This document shows, one piece after another, positions 1 to 8,411 of a stretch of DNA of 64,000 nucleotides. Under the pieces are notes generated by a model. It was not told the DNA's origin and made no database searches. It saw only the letters and a list, made by a program, of their open reading frames with translations. The translations under genes and the position numbers were made by a program. Origin of the DNA: an uncultured Paraglaciecola sp. (GTDB taxonomy: Bacteria > Pseudomonadota > Gammaproteobacteria > Enterobacterales > Alteromonadaceae); assembly GCA_947498355.1 (NCBI GenBank), contig CANMKA010000016.1, forward strand, positions 26,081 through 90,080. The letters run 5' to 3'. The first letter of the stretch is position 1; each line of letters opens with the position of its first letter.

Positions 1-554
1 GCTCCAGAAAATAGTTGGATTTCTAAAGTCCAATCGCTGGCGTTAGTAAAACTCTCGGCTAAATCAAAAGAAAAGGATTCTTCAAATAGCCCATCAATTT
101 CACCTTCTGTTAAAAAGCTACCAAAGCTTCCATCTGCTCCAAAAAATTCACCAGCAGCATTAGATAATCCCACTAAGTAAGATTCAGCAAAAAAACCATC
201 GACCGCACTCGTTGCTTCGCTTAAGCCAGCTAAATCAAAACTTAGTTCGAATGTACTACCCAAAGCGCCAGATAAATCTAAGCCCTGAGACAAAGTATTA
301 ACAAAAAAACCATCGGTTAACGGCGTACTGCTAAAATCTCCTGGAGTCGAAAAAGCGTCAATTTGAATTGCGGCTATATTATTGCCCTCAGCATTTAGGA
401 CAGAAAAATCGTTCCCGCCAAAATCACCAAAATCAATATCTGTATTCCAACCACTAAAATCACCGGTTTCAAAATCACCGTTGTTGATAACACCGGCATG
501 AATGTTCAAAGATACTAAACACGAAATCCCAAAAGCTGCGGTTCGTAAATTCAT
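1..554 (-). CDS. Secreted protein of unknown function (3' end outside window)
   Basis: This reading frame starts with ATG at 554, preceded by a good ribosome-binding site (GGGAGAG), and stays open to the window edge, so the C-terminus is missing. The first ~20 residues (MNLRTAAFGISCLVSLNIHA) form a signal peptide. The mature part begins with a NGDFETGDFSGW-type motif, which is common just after the signal peptide of secreted beta-sandwich or surface proteins, including PEP-CTERM proteins. The visible part is acidic and rich in Gly, Ser, Phe and Asp, with no catalytic motif. A sorting signal cannot be checked because the C-terminus lies outside the window. An extracellular or surface role is inferred from the signal peptide alone. 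Confidence 0.75.
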   Translation of the reverse strand, partial: MNLRTAAFGISCLVSLNIHAGVINNGDFETGDFSGWNTDIDFGDFGGNDFSVLNAEGNNIAAIQIDAFSTPGDFSSTPLTDGFFVNTLSQGLDLSGALGSTFELSFDLAGLSEATSAVDGFFAESYLVGLSNAAGEFFGADGSFGSFLTEGEIDGLFEESFSFDLAESFTNASDWTLEIQLFSG

Positions 555-699
555 ATTGCTCTCCCACATAAAACAATTTTTTAAATCAATAAGCTAATTA
601 GTTAAAGAACGTATTTTGCTGTCCCCTAGCATGTTCCGCTTCTTGATAGGTGGAAATGCCACGTGTCAGAAGCCCTAAATAATTCGGTATATCAATCTT

Positions 700-728
700 T
701 TCAATCATCACGATCTTAAATGATTGAA
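700..728. repeat. Perfect 9-bp inverted repeat in intergenic region
   Basis: TTCAATCAT (700-708) and ATGATTGAA (720-728) form perfect arms around an 11-nt spacer. The repeat lies about 150 bp upstream of the secreted-protein gene that reads leftward from 554. It has no following T-run on either strand, so an operator or leader stem is more likely than a terminator. The rest of 555-933 is AT-rich and I see no gene in it. Confidence 0.45.
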
Positions 729-844
729 TTTGACAGATGTTGAAATATTAAAGAGATTGTTAACACTATGTAATTGCGAAATTTACTTTAAAATAACCTA
801 AATTTAACTTTTTCAAGTGAAAGTGATTATAAAGGTTAATCCAT

Positions 845-870
845 GGGTATAAAGTTTAATAACTTTACCC
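845..870. promoter_or_regulatory. Imperfect inverted repeat, possible operator
   Basis: GGGT-AT-AAAGTT, loop TAAT, AACTTT-ACCC gives ten paired bases with a two-base bulge. It lies in the AT-rich intergenic stretch between two leftward genes, upstream of the gene starting at 554. An operator role is inferred from symmetry and position only. Confidence 0.35.
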
Positions 871-933
871 AAACTTTAGATTGCATGTGAAATACGTCTA
901 TTTTAGACATTCGTCACAATAATGACTAAAACG

Positions 934-955
934 AAAAACGCCAGCAAAGCTGGCG
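934..955 (-). terminator. Rho-independent terminator of the lyase-like lipoprotein gene
   Basis: CGCCAGC (939-945), loop AAA, GCTGGCG (949-955) is a perfect 7-bp stem. Read on the minus strand it is followed by five T. It lies 66 bp past the stop codon of the leftward gene ending at 1021. Confidence 0.75.
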
Positions 956-1020
956 AATTTAAAATAAGAGGGAAGCCGCGTTAACACTCAACACAGCTAA
1001 GCTAACACTTGCATCTCGGT

Positions 1021-1911
1021 TCAACGCATACTTGCCCCTGTCACTAAAACAACCACATCATCGACTACTTCAGATTCCCCCACATATATGCCCCATCTAA
1101 AGCCTATTTCTTTAGTGCGAGGCCATCTATCTGTACCAACCAAACGACCATCGATAAACATCTGATAATCCAACCCATTATCTAATACTTTTAGGTCAAA
1201 GGGTTTGCCAAGGACCTGCTCTGCGATTAGCTGACGGTCTCGGTTATTCTCTTCGGCCATACCTCGCCTAGGGTGGTACCACAAGGTACCTTTATCATCG
1301 ACTCTAAGCATGACTGACCAATGATCAACGTTATTGCCTTTTGCTTGAAATATTGAGCAGTGATGAAAACCAATACAGCCGGCTGATTTTACTATGGTAA
1401 ATCTCGCGCCAAATTCGCGCCAAACACCTGGCTCTGGTAGCCATTTTTGACTTGGAATAAAGGCCTCTACCCGCGCTGCGTTGGCACGCTTATTAGAGAC
1501 ATTAACTTCATCCTTGAATAAGCGAAATATTTGGGTATTACCTTGTTCTTGATACCACCGAGTCCACTTGTAAAAATCATCGTAGTGAATAGCTGGATGA
1601 GCAATAGTATGAATACGCATATCCCGCTTGGCACTGTTTATGGGGTTTTGTCCGTAAGGACCCGTTTCAATTAGCTGAGTATTGACAGATACTTTTGCAC
1701 CAAGCACCCCCTTAGTAGTAAATGTTCCGTGAGGTTTCAAGGCGTCTGATGCCAGTACTTCAGTAAACGACTTGTCAGCCCTATCCTGTGTATAGAGTTG
1801 TTCTAGGGGAATCGCTTGTCCATCCAACCCATAGCTAACAACCTGAGTTTTAGAAGAGCCACACCCTAACAACGTCAGGCAGCTTAAGGTAATAAGCACT
1901 AGATATCGCAT
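1021..1911 (-). CDS. Jelly-roll lipoprotein, possible polysaccharide lyase
   Basis: The start at 1911 gives a compact lipoprotein signal (MRYLVLITLSCLTLLGC, lipobox Cys17). Longer starts at 1923 or upstream would put an unlikely extension before it. The mature ~280 residues look like a single concanavalin/jelly-roll domain. A YHPRRG segment sits mid-protein and FRWGIYVGE near the C-terminus resembles the signature strand of heparin-lyase-I-like and alginate/glucuronan lyase folds (YFKAGxY type). No GH16 ExDxxE motif is seen. Nearby sulfatases, rhamnosidase and a heparinase II/III-like gene suggest it acts on a sulfated, uronate-containing algal polysaccharide such as ulvan. The family is inferred; a purely binding protein is an alternative. 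Confidence 0.55.
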   Translation of the reverse strand: MRYLVLITLSCLTLLGCGSSKTQVVSYGLDGQAIPLEQLYTQDRADKSFTEVLASDALKPHGTFTTKGVLGAKVSVNTQLIETGPYGQNPINSAKRDMRIHTIAHPAIHYDDFYKWTRWYQEQGNTQIFRLFKDEVNVSNKRANAARVEAFIPSQKWLPEPGVWREFGARFTIVKSAGCIGFHHCSIFQAKGNNVDHWSVMLRVDDKGTLWYHPRRGMAEENNRDRQLIAEQVLGKPFDLKVLDNGLDYQMFIDGRLVGTDRWPRTKEIGFRWGIYVGESEVVDDVVVLVTGASMR

Positions 1912-2024
1912 AAAATAGTCCATGTATAAAAATAATTGAGTCTTTTTACCACATATCCGGACACAGATCACAAGCAGCTCCCCCCATTGAAGTAAAGAGC
2001 CCAAAAAGTATACAAACACAAAAA

Positions 2025-2172
2025 TCCTTTAAGGAGCAATAAAGCACAAAAAAACCTTCAAACCTCCTTAAAAGAACGATTAAAAATAATCCCTTTATAT
2101 ATAAAGATAATACAACTACAATACCTTTAAGGGTATTTAAAGCCTAAATTAATCAATAACACACCTAAAAGG
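2025..2172 (+). promoter_or_regulatory. hipBA control region with repeated CCTTTAAGG-like palindromes
   Basis: The AT-rich stretch before hipB holds several symmetrical elements. TCCTT-T-AAGGA is at 2025-2035. A 14-bp perfect palindrome CTTTATATATAAAG is at 2093-2106. AATACC-N6-GGTATT at 2120-2137 contains a second CCTTTAAGG. Looser versions lie at 2066-2074 and 2164-2172, the latter overlapping the ribosome-binding site. HipB-family antitoxins are known to repress their own operon by binding repeated palindromes upstream, so these are natural operator candidates. Binding itself is inferred. Confidence 0.5.
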
Positions 2173-2178
2173 ATGGTT

Positions 2179-2508
2179 ATGATAAACTCAACTATGACTC
2201 CTCAGGCAATTACTATAGAGCTGGGTAATCGCCTGAGAGTGGCAAGGCTTAACGCTGATCTTACACAAAAGCAACTTGCAGTACGCGCTGGTGTATCTAT
2301 CAAAGCTGTGGTCAACAGTGAAAAGGGCAAAGCTAATATCGAATCTTTTGTGGCAATTTTATTAGCACTCAATTTAGTTGAACAACTTAATCTGTTTTTA
2401 CCCAAGCCTGTTATCTCCCCTTTGCAACTCGCAAAAGCCCAAGGCAATGCTCGTAAACGTGCATCAGGCAAGTCTGCTGCTCAGTCAAAGGAAACGCCAT
2501 CATGGTAG
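2179..2508 (+). CDS. hipB: HipB-like XRE-family antitoxin and operon repressor
   Basis: This 109-residue protein has a helix-turn-helix near residues 18-65 (LGNRLRVARLNADLTQKQLA, then SIKAVVNSEKGKANIESF), typical of the XRE/HipB family. HipB neutralises the HipA kinase by direct binding and represses the operon. ATG 2179 is preferred to ATG 2173 because the AAAGGA ribosome-binding site is correctly spaced only from 2179. The basic C-terminal tail (KAQGNARKRASGK) is likely disordered. The stop overlaps the hipA start by 7 bp, which indicates translational coupling. Confidence 0.85.
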   Translation: MINSTMTPQAITIELGNRLRVARLNADLTQKQLAVRAGVSIKAVVNSEKGKANIESFVAILLALNLVEQLNLFLPKPVISPLQLAKAQGNARKRASGKSAAQSKETPSW

Positions 2509-3818
2509 AGGTTATCTCAGTAAACTTTAATCAGCACGCAGTAGGTGCCGTAAGCTATGATCCAGAAACCAGACAAGGTGCATTTGAATACCTGCCTAGT
2601 TTTATCGAAAGCGGTATCCAGTTATCACCTATCAAAATGCCTTTGAGCGATAGGATATATCAATTCCCAGAAATTGATTATCAAACCTTCAAGGGCTTAC
2701 CGGGCTTAATCGCTGATTCATTACCTGACGACTTTGGAAACGCCGTAATGAACGCTTGGATTGCCAGCCAAGGTAAGTCACCTCAAGACATCAGCCCCTT
2801 ACAACGCCTGCAATATACGGGTACGCGAGGCATGGGTGCCCTCACCTATGCTCCAGCCTACAAACGTAAAAACCTCAATGCTTCACAAGCTATTCAAATT
2901 GAATCTTTGGTGGATATTGCCCAAACGATTTTGCACAACCGCCAGCAATTCTCCGTTAATTTACATCACCCAAGTCAACAAGATACCCAAGCTATGTTGT
3001 CTTTATTATCTGTTGGTATGAGTGCTGGCGGCGCGAGGCCCAAAGCCGTGTTGGCGTTTAACGAGGACTTTACCCAAGTGCGCTCAGGCCAAACTGACGC
3101 GCCTCAGGGGTTTACTCATTACTTAATGAAATTTGATGGGGTCAGCGAACAAAATAAGCATCAAGAGATTTTTGGTGATCCCCTAGGGTTTGGCACAATG
3201 GAGTACGTTTATCATTTAATGGCAAAACAGTGCGGCATTGACATGATGCCCTGTCATTTACTCGACGAGGGAAATCGGCGGCACTTTGTTACCCAAAGGT
3301 TTGATCGCATTGGCAATGCCAAACGTCATATTCAAACGTTAAACGGCCTAGAGCATGTGAGTTACAAACAAATCGGCTCGTACTCATACGCAGAGCTATT
3401 TGCTACTGCCAGAAAGCTCAGGCTCTCAGCAGAAGATGCCTTACAACTATTTAAGCGTATGGTGTTCAACGTTATTGGCCGAAACCATGATGACCATGCT
3501 AAAAACTTTGCCTTCATGCTAAACCAAGACCATCAATGGCAGCTCGCACCAGCCTATGACCTAGCCTATAGCTACAAACCAGACAGTCATTGGGTGAGTC
3601 AACATTGGATGACACTTAATGGTAAACAAGACACGTTTACCCGAGAGGATTTTTATACATTCGAGGCGTTAAGCCCGATCTTTAGTAAGCGAAAAATCAA
3701 CGACATTCTGGATAACACCATAGAGCAGTTCGCCCAGTGGCCAACTTTAGCCCGAGAGCATGGCGTACCCACACTATTATTAAACGAAGTAAATCAGAAT
3801 CTAAGATTATCAATCTAA
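2502..3818 (+). CDS. hipA: HipA-like serine/threonine kinase toxin
   Basis: At 438 residues this matches full-length HipA. The N-terminal ~100 residues form the HipA couple domain (GLPGLIADSLPDDFGNAVM). The kinase core follows, with a glycine/serine-rich loop near residue 172 (SAGGARPKAVLAF), RFDRI near 265, the catalytic RNHDDHAKNF near 326 and the metal-binding LAPAYDLAY near 348. HipA toxins phosphorylate targets such as glutamyl-tRNA synthetase and induce dormancy; the substrate here is unknown. All catalytic motifs are intact, so the toxin is probably active. The pair sits as a cassette between carbohydrate genes on the opposite strand. Confidence 0.9.
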   Translation: MVEVISVNFNQHAVGAVSYDPETRQGAFEYLPSFIESGIQLSPIKMPLSDRIYQFPEIDYQTFKGLPGLIADSLPDDFGNAVMNAWIASQGKSPQDISPLQRLQYTGTRGMGALTYAPAYKRKNLNASQAIQIESLVDIAQTILHNRQQFSVNLHHPSQQDTQAMLSLLSVGMSAGGARPKAVLAFNEDFTQVRSGQTDAPQGFTHYLMKFDGVSEQNKHQEIFGDPLGFGTMEYVYHLMAKQCGIDMMPCHLLDEGNRRHFVTQRFDRIGNAKRHIQTLNGLEHVSYKQIGSYSYAELFATARKLRLSAEDALQLFKRMVFNVIGRNHDDHAKNFAFMLNQDHQWQLAPAYDLAYSYKPDSHWVSQHWMTLNGKQDTFTREDFYTFEALSPIFSKRKINDILDNTIEQFAQWPTLAREHGVPTLLLNEVNQNLRLSI

Positions 3819-3840
3819 TCTTGACGCACTATTACAAACA

Positions 3841-3872
3841 AAAAAGCCCTAATTACCGCGGTAATTAGGGCT
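3841..3872 (-). terminator. Rho-independent terminator, 28-bp perfect palindrome
   Basis: Positions 3845-3872 are fully self-complementary (AGCCCTAATTACCG and its complement). On the minus strand the stem is followed by a run of T, so it terminates the sulfatase gene ending at 3897. On the plus strand there is no T-run, but the stem may still slow transcription leaving hipA. Confidence 0.85.
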
Positions 3873-3896
3873 AGTATTAATCAGTTATCTAAGCTG

Positions 3897-5321
3897 TTAT
3901 TTTAGAATACTTCTAGTTTTAACAGGGTACCAATCCTCCAATTTCCCCGATAAACGCGCTACCAATTCAGGGTGCTTATCCGCTAAATTCACTTTTTCGT
4001 ACTCGTCTTCAAGTACGTTATACAAACGTGGGCCCGCTAACACCCCTTTGTGGAATGATTGGTAACTCACATTTTTTCCATCATAACTTAAGATAAGCTT
4101 CCACTTATCTTCTATAACCCAACGGTACATCAAGGTAGATTCAGGATCATTCAAATCATCCATGTCATGAGCAAAGCCTTCACCAAAAATCGTATCTCGC
4201 GCAATCGGCGTTTGATTAGCCATGTTGTCAAACAAATTTAACCCAGGCAGTGTCTCTGGGACTTCTAGGCCAGCTGCTCCCAAAATAGTTGGCACAATAT
4301 CAATACTGCTTACTACTTCTGGACGCATTTGTGGTTTAAAGCTATTGGGCAAAGAGAACATTATTGGAGTACGTACACCACTTTCACCTGGGCTTTGCTT
4401 AGAACGCGGCAAAAAGCGATCTCTTTGATTTGGGTTAGTGATCCAACCGTTGTCAGATACATAAACGATTAAGGTATTATCTTTTAATCCTGTTTTTTCT
4501 AGATGCTCGAATAATTCACCGTTTGTCTCATCAAACCATTCGATCATGGCGTAATAGCGAGCAATAGGATCAGATAAGCCGCGATTTTGGTACTTCTTTA
4601 ACAAACGCTCTGGTGGCGTGTGTGGGGTGTGAGGCATAAAAGGCGCATACCAAACTAAAAATGGCTTACCTTCAGCTGAAGTTTTATCCATAAAGTTAGT
4701 AATAGTCGTCAGGCCTTTACGGCCAATTTTAAGGCCATCGTCACCGTGGCGACCGCCCGGCTGAGGAAACCCTCGGGTCATACCCTGGTCAAAACCACCC
4801 CTAGAGAAACTCCCTTCCCACCATTTACCTGTTTGTAACGAAACATAACCCTGTTCTCTGAGCATGTTAGGTAATGTTTCTAAATTATCAATTTTTGAGA
4901 TAATTTCAGCACGTTGCTGCTGATAAGCTGCGCCTTTTTTGCCCCCTGGTAACTCACGAGACGGATCGTTACCAGTAATACCATGCTGATTTGCATATAA
5001 TCCGGTTGCTATGGTCGCTAAAGAAGGACGACATAAAGACGTTGGCACATAGCCACGTTTAAAGGTCACACCTTCATTGGCAAGCTGATCAAGCGCTGGG
5101 GTTTTAACAATTTCATGGCCCATAAAACTGTAGTCATTCCAAGCATGATCATCAGACAAGATCAGTAAAATGTTGGGGGGCGATGGTTTATTGTCTATCG
5201 ATGCTTGAGTCGATTCAGACTGACTCGAACACGCTGATACCACTGTCGCGATAACCGAACCAATCATAAGAGAGCGAATTTTTCTCGTATTAAAAAGTGT
5301 ACTAATTGAAGGGTAACTCAT
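3897..5321 (-). CDS. S1-family sulfatase lipoprotein with non-canonical FGly motif
   Basis: This 474-residue protein has a lipoprotein-type signal (VVSAC, Cys31), then the alkaline-phosphatase-fold sulfatase domain beginning at PNILLILSDDH (metal-binding Asp57-Asp58). The active-site cysteine lies in SLCRPSLATIATGLY at Cys97. The usual C-x-P-x-R has Arg at the fifth position; here it is Leu101 (C-R-P-S-L), although a CRPSLA-type motif occurs in some sulfatase subfamilies. VSDNGW supplies late metal ligands and GKWW a catalytic lysine region. The family removes sulfate from polysaccharides and needs formylglycine modification of the cysteine. The start has AGGAAA upstream. It follows the rhamnosidase gene but is separated from it by a strong terminator. 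The substrate is inferred to be an algal sulfated glycan. Confidence 0.88.
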   Translation of the reverse strand: MSYPSISTLFNTRKIRSLMIGSVIATVVSACSSQSESTQASIDNKPSPPNILLILSDDHAWNDYSFMGHEIVKTPALDQLANEGVTFKRGYVPTSLCRPSLATIATGLYANQHGITGNDPSRELPGGKKGAAYQQQRAEIISKIDNLETLPNMLREQGYVSLQTGKWWEGSFSRGGFDQGMTRGFPQPGGRHGDDGLKIGRKGLTTITNFMDKTSAEGKPFLVWYAPFMPHTPHTPPERLLKKYQNRGLSDPIARYYAMIEWFDETNGELFEHLEKTGLKDNTLIVYVSDNGWITNPNQRDRFLPRSKQSPGESGVRTPIMFSLPNSFKPQMRPEVVSSIDIVPTILGAAGLEVPETLPGLNLFDNMANQTPIARDTIFGEGFAHDMDDLNDPESTLMYRWVIEDKWKLILSYDGKNVSYQSFHKGVLAGPRLYNVLEDEYEKVNLADKHPELVARLSGKLEDWYPVKTRSILK

Positions 5322-5484
5322 GGGTTATTTCCTAATAGAAAGTCGGAGCAAAGCAGAACCTTCTGCTCGCCAGTAAAAGTAAAAAATTGAACAAAATGTT
5401 ATTCAATATGCATCATTTTAAATCAAACTTGCTCAAATGTAACAACTTTTTACACCAATAAGTTTTTCCATTATGTTTTTTAAC

Positions 5485-5518
5485 AAAAAAGCCGTTAACC
5501 TTTCGGTTAACGGCTTTT
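5485..5518 (-). terminator. Strong terminator after the rhamnosidase gene
   Basis: GCCGTTAACC, loop TTTC, GGTTAACGGC is a perfect 10-bp stem (5491-5514). It is flanked by A6 on the left and T4 on the right, so it can work in both directions. On the minus strand it lies 57 bp after the rhamnosidase stop codon and ends in six T. Confidence 0.9.
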
Positions 5519-5571
5519 GCTAATACTAATCCGTATAAATAACTGCATAACAAATTAATTATACGTACAAG

Positions 5572-8364
5572 CTACAGAGTAATGGCTCCAGTCACCTTGT
5601 AGTTACCTGGGGCAAGATTAACAGCTTTATTCATTCCCACTTTTTTGCCATTTAGTAATAAGCTTTGACCATCAACTTTCGGTAAGACTAAATCTGCAGT
5701 GGTATTTTTTGGCACGGTTAGCTCTAACGACAACTGTCCACCAGCAATGGTCCAAGCAACAGCAACTTTACCTTGAGGTGTGTCATAACCACCTTTAGCT
5801 TGGGTGAGCTGCTGACCAAATTGCGGCTCAATACGAATATGCTTAAATCCTGGTTGGGCAGGGGTAATCCCTAATATGCCTTCATAAAACCATCTCGAAA
5901 TTGTGCCATAGGCATAGTGATTAAGTGAGTTCATACCTTGAGGGTTAAACCCATCTTCAATCGAATACGAATTCCAACGTTCCCAAGTGGTGGTCGCGCC
6001 ATTGTTAATCGAATAAAACCAAGACGGGTAGGTTTCTTTAAAGAGTAATTCGTAAATCAAATCACTCCTGCCTTCAGCCTGTAACACCTGTGACAACAAA
6101 GGTGTACCCAAGAATCCAGTGCGTAAATGATTGTCAGCTACTTTAACCAATTCAACCAACTTATCTACTGCCAAGCCGCGCTTTTCTTTAGGGAACAAAT
6201 CATATGCCAGCCCCAATAAATACCCTGTTTGAGTAGGTTGACCGGCTAACACATTGAGTTCATCGTCATAAAATTTAGCTAAATAAGCGGCTTTAATTCG
6301 ACTATGTAGCTCACCTAAGGCCTTAACATCTTCAGGTTTATTGAGTACTTCAGCTGACAGCATGGTTAATTGAACCGAACGCGCAAAATATGCTGTGCCT
6401 ATTAGGTTGAAGTCTGTGTTTCCGCGATTGCCATTATCCCCTTCTTTTAAATTAGTTGGGAAGGGCTGCAACCAATCACCAAAGGTCATCATGTTAGAGA
6501 TTAAATTGTTACTTTTCTTTTGGTGATAGCTTAACCAGCCTTTCATCATTTGGTAATTGTCGGACAAGATCCGCGGGTCACCCGTTAACTGGTATAGCTC
6601 CCACGGAATGATCGTCACAGCATCCCCCCAGCCAGAAGAGGTCCATTTCACTTTCCACTCCACATGAGGAATAAATAGCGGAATTTCACCGTCATCTTTT
6701 TGCTCTTCACGAATACTCTGTAACCAAGCAGACCAAAAACCATATACATCAGCCATATACATAGAAGGCGTGGCGAATACTTGGGCGTCTCCTGTCCAGC
6801 CTAAGCGTTCGTCACGTTGCGGACAATCTAACGGGATATCGTAAAAGTTACTGCGCATTCCCCAAATAATATTTTGTGATAGTTTGTTTAACTTAGGGTG
6901 AGAGCTTTCAAAGTTTGCATGAACATCCATATCGGAATGTTGAATCATTGCCAAAGCCCACTCTTTATTTGGAGTCTTAGATGCATCAAAACCCGAAATC
7001 TCGATGTAGCGGTAACCGTGATAAGTAAAAGTAGGCTGATAGGTAATCGTCCCAGTTTCACTCGGTAAATAGTAATTAGTCGACTCAGCCGTTCGGTAGT
7101 TGTCTGTGTAAAACTCACCTTTGTGTAATGCTTCGGCATAACGTACTTTGACTTCTTGCCCAGCAACAACTGGAATAGTCAATTTAGGCACACCCACCAT
7201 ATTTTGACCAAAATCAAAAATCACTACCCCGCCTTCATTACTTACAATGCTCTCAACGGGCATTTCTTCGGTAATACGAATTGGCGCATGGCGTTTAGGT
7301 TCAAGATAAACCTTATTATCTATGGCCTCACTGATGGCACTTTCCCAGTCTGAAGCTACAAAATCAGCGGTGTTCCAACCCGGCATTTCAGCCGCTTGTT
7401 CATAACGTTCGCCATCGTAAATACTTGCAAAACGAATAGGTCCAGCTTGCGTCACTTGCCAGCTTTCATCTGTAGCGACCGTTTGGGTACGACCATCTGT
7501 ATAGGTTATTTCGAGCTGAGCAATTAGGCGCGCAGGCTTTCTATGATCTTTTTCAAATTGGTCGAAAGTACGTCCAGCATACCAGCCCCCTGCGAGACTC
7601 GCACTTATTGCATTTTGCCCGCCTTTCAAGGCTGATGTCACATCATAAGTAAGTGACTCAATACGCTTGGCGTAGGGTGTCCAGCCAGGGGTCATGACAT
7701 CATTACCGGCAACAGACAAACCATTAATAAAGGGTTTAAATAAACCTTTAGAGGTGATGTACAACCTCGCTTGTTTTACCTCACCCTTAACCTCAAAGGT
7801 TTTACGTAAGTATTGAGGTGTAGCTAGCAAAGCTTGAGAGGGCTGCTTTTCTAATTGAGTCTCTGGGTGACCAATCCAACTAGCTTGCCAATCGTTATTA
7901 GCAAGTAACCCAAGTTCAATGGTTTTTGGTTCACTCCAAGCTGACGCATGATCTCCACCATCCCATGTTTTTACCCGCCAAACGAGCTGCTGCCTTGAAG
8001 ATAAAGCCTTTCCTTGGTATTCGATCCAAGACGTTTGGTCTGATTGTATTTTACTGCTGTCCCATAAGTCGGGAGATTGATTGAGTTGTTCCTCTGAGCT
8101 GGCTACTTGGATCTGATAAGCCGTCTGCATATTTGCTTTGGCATTAGGATCCATTTTCCAAGAAAAACGCGGGGCCGACTCATAATATCCCAATGGATTA
8201 TCAAAGCCTTCACCCACAAACAAGCTTACAGGGGCGGCGCCTAACATAATCGAAGCTTCCGCTGTTGGCTTACTATCTTGCTGGGACTGTCCGCAAGATG
8301 CACCCATAAGCGCCACGACTGACACAGCCATTAATTTACTTACGGTATTTCGTCTAAATGACAT
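5572..8364 (-). CDS. GH78 alpha-L-rhamnosidase, lipoprotein
   Basis: The start at 8364 has a TGGAG ribosome-binding site and gives MSFRRNTVSKLMAVSVVALM followed by a lipoprotein cysteine (GASC). The 930-residue protein has the multi-domain GH78 layout: an N-terminal fibronectin-like domain (QIQVAS..LVWRVKTWDG), beta-sandwich modules, the (alpha/alpha)6 catalytic barrel and a C-terminal beta domain. Signature catalytic segments are DCPQRDERLGWTGDAQVF near residue 511, GWGDA near 577, TTTWERWNS near 791 and SLNHYAYG near 811. The enzyme cleaves terminal alpha-L-rhamnose, probably after sulfatase action, in the periplasm or at the cell surface. It lies 47 bp downstream of the second sulfatase gene and is likely cotranscribed with it. 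Confidence 0.92.
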   Translation of the reverse strand: MSFRRNTVSKLMAVSVVALMGASCGQSQQDSKPTAEASIMLGAAPVSLFVGEGFDNPLGYYESAPRFSWKMDPNAKANMQTAYQIQVASSEEQLNQSPDLWDSSKIQSDQTSWIEYQGKALSSRQQLVWRVKTWDGGDHASAWSEPKTIELGLLANNDWQASWIGHPETQLEKQPSQALLATPQYLRKTFEVKGEVKQARLYITSKGLFKPFINGLSVAGNDVMTPGWTPYAKRIESLTYDVTSALKGGQNAISASLAGGWYAGRTFDQFEKDHRKPARLIAQLEITYTDGRTQTVATDESWQVTQAGPIRFASIYDGERYEQAAEMPGWNTADFVASDWESAISEAIDNKVYLEPKRHAPIRITEEMPVESIVSNEGGVVIFDFGQNMVGVPKLTIPVVAGQEVKVRYAEALHKGEFYTDNYRTAESTNYYLPSETGTITYQPTFTYHGYRYIEISGFDASKTPNKEWALAMIQHSDMDVHANFESSHPKLNKLSQNIIWGMRSNFYDIPLDCPQRDERLGWTGDAQVFATPSMYMADVYGFWSAWLQSIREEQKDDGEIPLFIPHVEWKVKWTSSGWGDAVTIIPWELYQLTGDPRILSDNYQMMKGWLSYHQKKSNNLISNMMTFGDWLQPFPTNLKEGDNGNRGNTDFNLIGTAYFARSVQLTMLSAEVLNKPEDVKALGELHSRIKAAYLAKFYDDELNVLAGQPTQTGYLLGLAYDLFPKEKRGLAVDKLVELVKVADNHLRTGFLGTPLLSQVLQAEGRSDLIYELLFKETYPSWFYSINNGATTTWERWNSYSIEDGFNPQGMNSLNHYAYGTISRWFYEGILGITPAQPGFKHIRIEPQFGQQLTQAKGGYDTPQGKVAVAWTIAGGQLSLELTVPKNTTADLVLPKVDGQSLLLNGKKVGMNKAVNLAPGNYKVTGAITL

Positions 8365-8411
8365 AAATACTCCATTTATTATTTGAAAACCAAGGCATAT
8401 CAATGCCCACT

